A stretch of 21,022 nt of DNA, taken from the NCBI GenBank assembly GCA_003647375.1, contig QMMS01000040.1, positions 1 to 21,022 on the forward strand. The letters are read 5' to 3'. Positions 15,241-21,022 of this stretch are shown piece by piece; within the stretch, counting starts at the first letter, position 1; the number at the start of each line of letters is the position of its first letter. The position numbers and the translations under genes are program-made. This DNA comes from Deltaproteobacteria bacterium. Its GTDB lineage: Bacteria; Desulfobacterota; Desulfobacteria; Desulfobacterales; B30-G6. Below the pieces are notes generated by a model, which was not told the DNA's origin, made no database searches, and saw nothing but the letters and a program-made list of their open reading frames with translations.

Positions 15241-15960
15241 ATGGCACAAACAGAGATCCCATACGAAATAAAGCTCGATCAGGTTTTTGAAGGGCCCATG
15301 GCACTCCTGGTTCATTTGATCAAAAAAAATGAAGTGGACATCTATGACATTCCCATTGCCGTTATTACCCGGCAGTATCTCGAATATCTCGAATGGATCA
15401 AACTCATGAATATCGACTTTGCCGGGGATTTCCTGGTGATGGCATCCACACTGGCACAGATCAAGTCCAGAATGCTGCTACCGACCCACGGCATTGAAGA
15501 CGAGGAGGACCCCCGCCTGGAACTGGCCAAACCGCTCAGGGAATACCTCGAAATGCAGTCCATCGCGGAGCAGTTGGCAAACCGAAATCTTCTGGGAGAA
15601 CAAACCTTTGTCAGATCCTTTACAGAAGAAGGGTTTGAAGACCTCCAGGAAGAAGAGCCATACATACAGGTAGGTCTTTTCGAACTCATTGACGCATTTC
15701 AAAAAATCCTGGCCAATATTCCGGAAGAACATCGGCTCGATCTATCCACCGATCGGATTTCCGTCAAGGAAAGAATTTCGGAAATTGTCGACATTCTCGA
15801 AAAAAAGGATTCCTTGACATTTTATGAGCTGTTTTCTAAAGACGCAGACAAAGGTGATATTATTGTGACCTTTCTGGCTCTGCTGGAAATGGTCAAGCTC
15901 AATTTGGTCCAAATTGTACAGCACGTTGAATCCGGCATTATCAGAATATTTTATGTATAA
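15241..15960 (+). CDS. scpA: Segregation and condensation protein ScpA
   Basis: ScpA is the kleisin subunit that bridges SMC heads and binds ScpB in the bacterial condensin complex. From ATG at 15241 the protein has 239 residues. It shows the N-terminal signature FEGPMALLVHLIKKNEVDIYDIPIA, split here as FEGPMALLVHLIKKN and EVDIYDIPIA, then FLVMASTLAQIKSRMLLP, an acidic middle, and a C-terminal winged helix (VTFLALLEMVKLNLVQIVQ). Length is normal. The frame is open back to 15184 but that part overlaps the palindromic element and is not family-like. A GAAGGG motif 11 bases upstream is the only Shine-Dalgarno candidate. The stop overlaps the scpB start by one base (TAATG), so translation is coupled. 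Confidence 0.95.
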   Translation: MAQTEIPYEIKLDQVFEGPMALLVHLIKKNEVDIYDIPIAVITRQYLEYLEWIKLMNIDFAGDFLVMASTLAQIKSRMLLPTHGIEDEEDPRLELAKPLREYLEMQSIAEQLANRNLLGEQTFVRSFTEEGFEDLQEEEPYIQVGLFELIDAFQKILANIPEEHRLDLSTDRISVKERISEIVDILEKKDSLTFYELFSKDADKGDIIVTFLALLEMVKLNLVQIVQHVESGIIRIFYV

Positions 15961-16661
15961 TGGATGATTTAAAAAATATTATAGAAAGTCTTCTTTTTGT
16001 GGCTGATGAGCCCCTGAGTATCGAGCAGTTAAAGCAAGTCCTTTCTCTGTCCGATACAAAGATGATCCGGCAGGCCCTCAATGAACTCATAGCTGACTAC
16101 GAGGGACGCCAGGGCGCCTTTACCCTGCACGAAGTTGCGGGCGGGTATCAGTTTCGTTCCCATCCTGATTATGTGCCCTGGATCAAGCGCCTTCTCCAGC
16201 CAAAGCCTTCTCGGCTCAGCAAGGCCGCTTTAGAGACGCTGGCCATTATCGCCTACAAACAACCCATGATCCGTAGCGACATCGAGCATTTAAGGGGTGT
16301 CGATTGCGGTGGCGTCCTCAGAATGCTTCTTGAGCGAAAGCTGATCCGCGTGCTGGGCCGCAAAGAAATTCCCGGCCGGCCGCTGATCTATGCCACCACC
16401 AAACAGTTTCTTCAAGTATTCGATCTGAAAAACCTGAGAGATCTGCCCTCTCCCAAAGAAATCGAAGCCCTGGGAATAGGAACCATGGATGCAGTCGATC
16501 CAGAGGATGAAACCGCCGATGCCACCGAGTCGGAGGATGACACCCTGGAAACGACAGCCCCGGAAGATAAACCCGGAGATGAAGACCAGGGTGCGTCGTC
16601 GGAAACAGAAGGCGATTCAACTCAAAAAGAACTTGACGAAGCCCCCCCCGACTCATTATAG
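15960..16661 (+). CDS. scpB: Segregation and condensation protein ScpB with acidic tail
   Basis: ScpB partners with ScpA in the SMC condensin complex. The 233-residue protein has two winged-helix domains. The first begins MDDLKNIIESLLFVADEPLS. The second contains LSKAALETLAIIAYKQPM, then RSDIEHLRGVDCGGVLRMLLE and GRPLIYATTKQFL, the best conserved block of the family. After about residue 177 comes a low-complexity tail rich in Glu, Asp, Thr and Ser (PEDETADATESEDD and onward) to the end. Such tails occur in some ScpB proteins but vary. A run of eight C (16642-16649) sits near the 3' end, so an indel there would change the last residues. It is coupled to scpA, and tRNA-Val starts 15 bp later. 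Confidence 0.95.
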   Translation: MDDLKNIIESLLFVADEPLSIEQLKQVLSLSDTKMIRQALNELIADYEGRQGAFTLHEVAGGYQFRSHPDYVPWIKRLLQPKPSRLSKAALETLAIIAYKQPMIRSDIEHLRGVDCGGVLRMLLERKLIRVLGRKEIPGRPLIYATTKQFLQVFDLKNLRDLPSPKEIEALGIGTMDAVDPEDETADATESEDDTLETTAPEDKPGDEDQGASSETEGDSTQKELDEAPPDSL

Positions 16662-16676
16662 TTGCGAAAAAATCAA

Positions 16677-16751
16677 GGGCGGTTAACTCAGCGGGAGAGT
16701 GCTACCTTCACACGGTAGAAGTCACTGGTTCAAATCCAGTACCGCCTACCA
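16677..16751 (+). tRNA. tRNA-Val (anticodon CAC)
   Basis: A 75-nt cloverleaf can be drawn. The acceptor stem pairs GGGCGGT with ACCGCCT (G-T at the first pair). The D arm is ACTC/GAGT. The anticodon stem CTACC/GGTAG surrounds loop TTCACAC, and CAC is at 16709-16711. The T stem is ACTGG/CCAGT with loop TTCAAAT. Discriminator A and an encoded CCA follow. CAC reads the valine codon GUG. It lies 15 bp after scpB and before a strong terminator, so it is probably cut from the scpAB transcript. Confidence 0.93.
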
Positions 16752-16756
16752 AGTCA

Positions 16757-16800
16757 ATAACAACAAAGGGTTACGAGAAATCGTAACCCTTTGTTGTTAT
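16757..16800 (+). terminator. Intrinsic terminator after tRNA-Val
   Basis: A perfect 20-bp stem (16757-16776 with 16781-16800) has a GAAA loop. Its 3' arm is T-rich (ccctttgttgttat). It stands six bases after the tRNA CCA and closes the scpA-scpB-tRNA unit. Because the stem is symmetrical, it may also stop leftward transcription from the metallophosphoesterase gene. The 173 bp between it and that gene (16801-16973) show no gene, only two tiny hairpins. Confidence 0.85.
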
Positions 16801-16973
16801 GTATAACTTACCGGCCCAAGAGCACCCCACACTCAGATTCATTGGTATGCCTACGTTTTTTGCGAACCCTCCTCCATCAAGATCTCGGCACATCTCTTCG
16901 GGAAAAATCGCTCAATTCAGGCATAAGTGTCAAAACACAGGACATTGATGTCTTGAACCTTATCATATAGGTA

Positions 16974-17816
16974 TTAAATATACTCTCTTTCGAAATGCAT
17001 TTTGCCACCCTGGATGGATATCCGTACCAGATGCACGAGTTGATCATCCGTGTCCCAATTTTCATAATACAAAAACATATTATCATCGTTGGCATGATTG
17101 CAGGAGGACAGAGTACCGCACATAAACTGGGTAAAAGAATGCCCATGGTATAGATCGGTGGTTCTCCTCAGTTCCATTTCATGGGTATGGCCACAGAAGA
17201 CGTTTTCGATTTTGTGCTTCCTTACAAAATCACTTACGCGGATAGAGTTTTTAAGTGGCTCTTCATCGGTGCCCAGAATGGAATGATGGATCAGCAGCAG
17301 CGGCAGGTCATATTCCATCTGATTGATTTTGTCTGAAATAGCATGTAAAATTTCCTCTTCAACAAGCCCCACATCGGTGTAAAGTTCATTGGAATCGATG
17401 CCGACAATCAATACGGATTTTCCATTTACAGGAATAACTTTGATAAAATTTACATCGGTGAAATTGTCACGGACCCTGGTTATCTCCCGGTTCAAAAAAA
17501 GGTTTTTCTTGGTGGTTTGCGTCATCTCAGACAGGTAGATGATCTTTGGATCGAAAATATATTTCAGGAATAGTTCATGGGAGCGCATATTTCTTTTGTC
17601 GTGATTTCCCATGATGGAGATAACATTCTTGCACTCGATAGCTTTTAAAAAGCGTCCTGCTTCCGCATACTCATCTTCCATACCATCCGTCGTGCTGTCT
17701 CCGGTGTTGATCACAATATCGGCATCGTATGCGTTAATTTCTTTCAGAAGAATATGGTCGTCCCCCTCCCAGTGGCGGGGACCGAAATGAATATCGGAGA
17801 TATGTAGAATGTTCAC
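16974..17816 (-). CDS. Calcineurin-like metallophosphoesterase
   Basis: This 280-residue cytoplasmic protein has the full two-metal set: HISDIH (Asp8, His10), NTGD (Asp40), MGNHD (Asn71, His72), LIHHS (His177/178) and CGHTH (His210, His212). It is in the broad class of the CpdA/Icc-like phosphodiesterases (3',5'-cAMP in E. coli). Close relatives hydrolyse various phosphodiesters, so the substrate cannot be named. The start is GTG at 17816, chosen because AAGGAG lies seven bases upstream and MNILHISDIH is the family N-terminus. It is a single gene facing the tRNA-Val terminator. A structured element lies 47-125 bases upstream of the start codon, in what would be its leader. Confidence 0.92.
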   Translation of the reverse strand: MNILHISDIHFGPRHWEGDDHILLKEINAYDADIVINTGDSTTDGMEDEYAEAGRFLKAIECKNVISIMGNHDKRNMRSHELFLKYIFDPKIIYLSEMTQTTKKNLFLNREITRVRDNFTDVNFIKVIPVNGKSVLIVGIDSNELYTDVGLVEEEILHAISDKINQMEYDLPLLLIHHSILGTDEEPLKNSIRVSDFVRKHKIENVFCGHTHEMELRRTTDLYHGHSFTQFMCGTLSSCNHANDDNMFLYYENWDTDDQLVHLVRISIQGGKMHFEREYI

Positions 17817-17862
17817 GCCGTGACTCCTTAAACATTAAAATTGATTATTGTTGAATCTTTGC

Positions 17863-17941
17863 AAATCAGCGCCCATCAGCAGAGCTGGGGGTATGAGGGA
17901 GGCCCCTCGAAGGGGTTACCTTCTGCTGGTGACGCTGATTT
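17863..17941. other. Structured palindromic element upstream of the metallophosphoesterase
   Basis: Imperfect arms at 17863-17883 and 17922-17941 share aaatcagcg and cagcaga; the left arm has one extra base. They enclose a perfect cccct-cga-agggg hairpin (17903-17915). On the minus strand this would be a folded leader for the metallophosphoesterase mRNA. On the plus strand the right arm runs into a T5 tract like a terminator, but no plus-strand gene lies just before it. I do not recognise it as a known riboswitch. Confidence 0.5.
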
Positions 17942-18391
17942 TTCTCTACTTCCCAGATTTGTTTTTCTCAGTCAAGGGAAATCGTATCTTCCATATTGAC
18001 TTTTTTAAGAAAACCGCTTTCGTCAAAGATCAGAGCGTTATCGGGGCTGCTGAGGTCGTTATTAACAAAATTATGATACTCAGATTCTATCTTAATGGTT
18101 TCCTGTTAAGTGTGGTAATGGATTACCGTTTTTTATTTAAAGTGAAAGATGAAATAAAACGGATAGGTATGAGCGAATATCGGAACGGCATCTATCCTTT
18201 CAATAAGCTTTTTTGCAGAATCCTGTTTCAAACAGGCAGGTGGGATACATTGATCTTCAGGACAGATATCATTTGTCAAAAGATGGTTGAGATCGAATTC
18301 AGTGGCTGTTGAAAACATTTCCGAATCCTTAAAAATGTATTTTATGTGTGTTGTGGATTTGGCGGCGCATTTAATACATACCAGCAATCGG
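17942..18391. other. 450-bp region with no convincing gene
   Basis: On the plus strand a 139-codon frame runs from ATG at 17893 to 18312. It has one hydrophobic stretch (GYLLLVTLIFLYFPDLFF), but its start lies inside the palindromic element and its product matches nothing I know. On the minus strand there are two short broken stretches that look protein-like: one ending at 18133 (FDLNHLLTNDICPEDQ) and one in another frame around 17960-18080 (NNDLSSPDNALIFDESGFLK). They are separated by stops and a frame change. This could be a decayed leftward gene downstream of oppF, or simply non-coding DNA. Confidence 0.3.
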
Positions 18392-19441
18392 CTACTCGTT
18401 TTCCCCACCATTTGGATCTACTGCCATTTGATGTTCCAGAGCGCCTTTGAGAGAGAGACTTTCCGCATGATGGCAGGTGATGAAATGGCCGACAGACACT
18501 TCTCTGAACCCCGGTACTTCTGTTTTACAGTGTCCATTATCCGCATAACGGCAACGGGGATGAAAAGTACAGCCTGACGGCGGGCGGGCCGGATTGGGTT
18601 GCTCTCCTTCAAGAAATACCGGTTGCATGGGCAATTCCGGGTCATCCGGTGGGATCGCCGACATGAGCGCTTCGGTATACGGGTGCTTTGGTCTATAATA
18701 GAGTGCCTTGGTGGTGGCCATTTCAACCAGGCGGCCAAGATACATGACGGCAACCCGGTCGCAGGCATAGGCAACGGCGCTCAGGTCGTGGGCAATGAAG
18801 AGGTAGGTGAGGCCCAACTCCTGTTGCAGATCTTTTAGCAGGTTCAGTATCTGCGCCTGGATCGAAACGTCCAACGCTGATACCGGCTCGTCACACACGA
18901 TAAATTGCGGGTGCATCACCAGCGCCCTTGCGATGGCGATCCGCTGTCGCTGTCCCCCGCTGAAGGCATGGGGATAGCGACTGAGCTGTCTGATGTTAAG
19001 CCCGCAAAGACGAGCAATATCCAGGATCTGTTCATCCATTTGCCCGCCACTCGCAAGGCGGTTTGCCACAAGAGACTCGCCGATAATTTCCTTCACAGTC
19101 ATTCGCGGATTCAGTGATGCATAGGGATCCTGAAAAATCATCTGCATATGCCGCCACTGCTGGCGCAACGCCTTGCGGTTCAGGGTGGCAATGTCTGTCT
19201 CACCATTTCCATTTTTAAATATAATCCGGCCGCCGGTGGGTTCAATCAGACGGAGAATCGCGCGGCCAAGGGTTGTTTTGCCTGACCCGCTTTCTCCGAC
19301 AAGCCCAAGGGTCTCACCCTTTTGAATCTCAAAACTCACGCCATCGACCGCCCGAAGAAAAGCCTTTTGCCTGGAAAACAGGCCTGCCCGACCCAGCGGA
19401 AAATACATTTTTAAGTCTTTGACCTCGATCAACGTACTCAT
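18392..19441 (-). CDS. oppF: Oligopeptide/dipeptide ABC transporter ATPase, OppF/DppF type
   Basis: This is one of the two ATPases of a peptide-type importer, 349 residues from ATG at 19441. Walker A is GESGSGKTT, the Q-loop region MIFQDPYASLNPRMTV, the signature FSGGQRQRIAIARAL and Walker B FIVCDEPVSALDVS. The C-terminal oligopeptide domain (HPYTEALMSAIP, then [19 protein letters not shown]) includes a cysteine motif typical of OppD/OppF. GAGG lies seven bases before the ATG; a TTG one codon earlier is less likely. It follows oppD by 19 bp and is the last gene of the leftward transporter operon. The substrate cannot be deduced, as the binding protein is outside the window. Confidence 0.95.
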   Translation of the reverse strand: MSTLIEVKDLKMYFPLGRAGLFSRQKAFLRAVDGVSFEIQKGETLGLVGESGSGKTTLGRAILRLIEPTGGRIIFKNGNGETDIATLNRKALRQQWRHMQMIFQDPYASLNPRMTVKEIIGESLVANRLASGGQMDEQILDIARLCGLNIRQLSRYPHAFSGGQRQRIAIARALVMHPQFIVCDEPVSALDVSIQAQILNLLKDLQQELGLTYLFIAHDLSAVAYACDRVAVMYLGRLVEMATTKALYYRPKHPYTEALMSAIPPDDPELPMQPVFLEGEQPNPARPPSGCTFHPRCRYADNGHCKTEVPGFREVSVGHFITCHHAESLSLKGALEHQMAVDPNGGENE

Positions 19442-19460
19442 CAAAAGTCCTCAGTACAAT

Positions 19461-20465
19461 CTAGTTTAGGTACAAATAACAGGCAACGCAGTGGTTTTCA
19501 GAAACTTCCCTGAGTTCGGGGGAAGTACCATCACATGTACCAGACATAAAAGAATCACAGCGGGGATGAAATGTACAGCCGGATGGACGACTGAATAAAC
19601 CGGGAACCGTTCCCTCGATGGGCGTAAGACGCTTACGGGCTTCCAAATCGCCCAGCCGTGGAATGGCCGCAAGCAGATTCACTGTATACGGATGTTGTGG
19701 GTTCTTAAAGATCTCTTTGGTGGATCCCTGTTCAACAATCTTACCCATGTACATAATGGCAACCTCGTCGGCCATTTGTCCCACCACACCCAGGTCGTGG
19801 GATATGAAGATGATTGAAGATCCAAACTCTTGCTGCATGTCACGCATGAGTTTGAGAATTTGAGCCTGTATGGTGACATCCAGGGCGGTTGTCGGTTCGT
19901 CGGCAATCAAAAGGGACGGATTGCAGGAGAGCGCCTTGGCGATCATGGCACGCTGGCGCATGCCACCGGAAAATTCGCCGGGATAGCAGTCGACGGCGCG
20001 CCCGGGGTCACCGATTCCGACTCTTTCCAAAAGCTCGATGGTGATTTCGCGTGCTTTTTCTTTGGAAACATTAAGGTGGAGTTGTATGACCTCCATGATT
20101 TGGTATCCGATGGTGTGCAGGGGTGAAAAAGAACTCATGGGCTCCTGAAATATCATGGAGACAGTCCCCCCACGGATTTTTTGAATATCCTTCCCTTTGG
20201 GTTCGAGTTTGGCAATGTCAACCGTTTCATCACCATTTTGCCCGTAAAACAGGATATTACCATCCACAATTTTTAATTCTTTTGATAGAAGACGAAGAAG
20301 GGATAGAGCGGTAACGCTCTTGCCGCAGCCGCTTTCACCCACCAGACCCAGCACCTTTCCGGGTTCAAGGCTTAAGTCCACGCCGTCGACGATGGAGATA
20401 AAGTTTTTATCCACTTTCAGAGCAATCTTCAGGTTTTTAATCTGCAACAGATAACTTTCCGCCAT
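19461..20465 (-). CDS. oppD: Oligopeptide/dipeptide ABC transporter ATPase, OppD/DppD type
   Basis: This is the partner ATPase of the importer, 334 residues from ATG at 20465 ([16 protein letters not shown]). Walker A is GESGCGKSV, the Q-loop region [17 protein letters not shown], the signature [15 protein letters not shown] and Walker [15 protein letters not shown]. The C-terminal oligopeptide domain ([16 protein letters not shown], then [18 protein letters not shown]) carries the cysteine motif. The frame continues to 20555, but that segment overlaps oppC and lacks homologous sequence. GGAG is 10 bases upstream of the chosen start. It lies 13 bp after the oppC stop codon, and OppD and OppF together form the ATPase pair. 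Confidence 0.95.
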   Translation of the reverse strand: MAESYLLQIKNLKIALKVDKNFISIVDGVDLSLEPGKVLGLVGESGCGKSVTALSLLRLLSKELKIVDGNILFYGQNGDETVDIAKLEPKGKDIQKIRGGTVSMIFQEPMSSFSPLHTIGYQIMEVIQLHLNVSKEKAREITIELLERVGIGDPGRAVDCYPGEFSGGMRQRAMIAKALSCNPSLLIADEPTTALDVTIQAQILKLMRDMQQEFGSSIIFISHDLGVVGQMADEVAIMYMGKIVEQGSTKEIFKNPQHPYTVNLLAAIPRLGDLEARKRLTPIEGTVPGLFSRPSGCTFHPRCDSFMSGTCDGTSPELREVSENHCVACYLYLN

Positions 20466-20478
20466 TGCGGTTTGTCTC

Positions 20479-21022
20479 CTATTTTGCAAAAGGATCGGCC
20501 GCATCCCGCAAGCCATCCCCCATGAAATTAAAAGCGAGCACGGCAATAATGACAAACAGCCCCGAGATGAGCAGCCAGGGCAGTTCAGCCAGTGTACGAA
20601 TGTTCTGGGCTGAGTAAAGCAGCACCCCCCAGCTCACGATGGGCTCGCGCAGTCCAAGGCCCAGGAAGCTCAGCGATGTCTCAGCCAGTATAATGTATGG
20701 AAAAGAAACCGAAAGGTCCACGATCAGGTAACTCATAAAAGAGGGCAGCATGTGACGACCGATAATTCTGGCGTCACTGCACCCCGCCAGCCGGGCGGAA
20801 AGGATAAAATCCTCCTCCCTGAGCGAAAGCAGCTTACTGCGCACCCGCCGCCCCAGGTGGGTCCATCCGATGGAGGCAAGGATGGCGGTAACCGCCAGAT
20901 AGACTTTCAGCGCCGACCAGTCCCGCGGCAGCGCCGCAGCCAAGGCCAGCCACAGGGGAAGGGTCGGAATCGACCGAATGAACTCCATCAGGCGCATGAT
21001 CAGTTCGTCGGCGATGCCGCCA
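20479..21022 (-). CDS. oppC: Oligopeptide ABC transporter permease, OppC/DppC type (partial)
   Basis: This is the C-terminal part of an inner-membrane permease, about 181 residues, open at the right edge of the window. The reading frame continues without a stop to 21022, so the real start is beyond it; the ATG at 20997 is internal. The sequence begins GGIADELIMRLMEFIRSIP, the usual OppC lead into the core, and has the cytoplasmic EAA-type loop SARLAGCSDARIIGRHMLP. Several membrane helices follow (YLIVDLSVSFPYIILAETSL, then PWLLISGLFVIIAVLAFNF). It ends GDGLRDAADPFAK, the standard OppC/DppC C-terminus. It is followed by oppD and oppF. OppB and the binding protein presumably lie upstream, outside the window. 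Confidence 0.93.
   Translation of the reverse strand, partial: GGIADELIMRLMEFIRSIPTLPLWLALAAALPRDWSALKVYLAVTAILASIGWTHLGRRVRSKLLSLREEDFILSARLAGCSDARIIGRHMLPSFMSYLIVDLSVSFPYIILAETSLSFLGLGLREPIVSWGVLLYSAQNIRTLAELPWLLISGLFVIIAVLAFNFMGDGLRDAADPFAK

Noticed and set aside
16677..16800. tRNA 3' end as an integration site for a mobile island
   Set aside because: No duplicate of the tRNA 3' end, integrase or phage gene is seen within the window.
16801..16973. Possible small RNA or gene between the tRNA terminator and the metallophosphoesterase
   Set aside because: Only two tiny hairpins (4-5 bp) and no promoter, frame or terminator pattern.

Overview
The window looks like chromosomal housekeeping DNA from a Gram-negative, anaerobic deltaproteobacterium, most likely a Desulfobacterota lineage near the Desulfobacteraceae or Desulfosarcinaceae. 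This is an inference from gene neighbourhoods (yicC-remA; lolC-lolD-bamA-skp-fabZ; a DHH/CBS/tRNA-nucleotidyltransferase fusion beside trpS; scpA-scpB) and from the many palindromic intergenic repeats. No search was run. I see no phage, IS transposase, CRISPR array, rRNA or obvious defence system.

Layout. Positions 1-354 hold no gene but contain a nested palindromic, MITE-like element (35-225). A long leftward series then runs from 10984 down to 355: pilC, a PilS-like histidine kinase, lolC, lolD, bamA, skp, fabZ, a Trm112-like zinc protein, a DUF4416 gene, yicC and remA. Spacing is tight from pilC to pilS and from lolC to skp, so these probably share transcripts. A 257-bp repeat-rich gap separates DUF4416 from yicC, and yicC and remA each end in the same two-hairpin arrangement. 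A 349-bp divergent intergenic region (10985-11333) separates this series from a rightward group: the 883-residue DHH/CBS/nucleotidyltransferase protein, trpS (TTG start), a 118-bp multi-branched palindrome, scpA, scpB (1-nt overlap) and tRNA-Val(CAC) with a 20-bp perfect terminator stem. The right end is leftward again: a GTG-start metallophosphoesterase, a 575-bp gap with a structured element and no convincing gene, and the oppF, oppD and partial oppC genes of a peptide-type ABC importer whose remaining subunits lie beyond the right edge.

How the genes work together. LolCD (lipoprotein release), BamA (outer-membrane protein insertion), Skp (periplasmic chaperone) and FabZ (acyl chains for membrane lipids and lipid A) form an envelope-biogenesis module. 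The lpxD, lpxA and lpxB genes often found in this module are absent. PilC and the PilS-like kinase belong to type IV pilus assembly and control, but PilR, PilB and PilT are not here. The DHH/CBS/nucleotidyltransferase protein, TrpS and tRNA-Val concern tRNA maturation and charging, and ScpAB is the SMC-associated chromosome condensation pair.

I found no clear new multi-gene system. The best leads are three unrelated nested palindromic elements (35-225, 15104-15220, 17863-17941), the paired stop-codon hairpins after yicC and remA, a BamA with an extra periplasmic N-terminal domain, and a pilus sensor kinase separated from its usual regulator.
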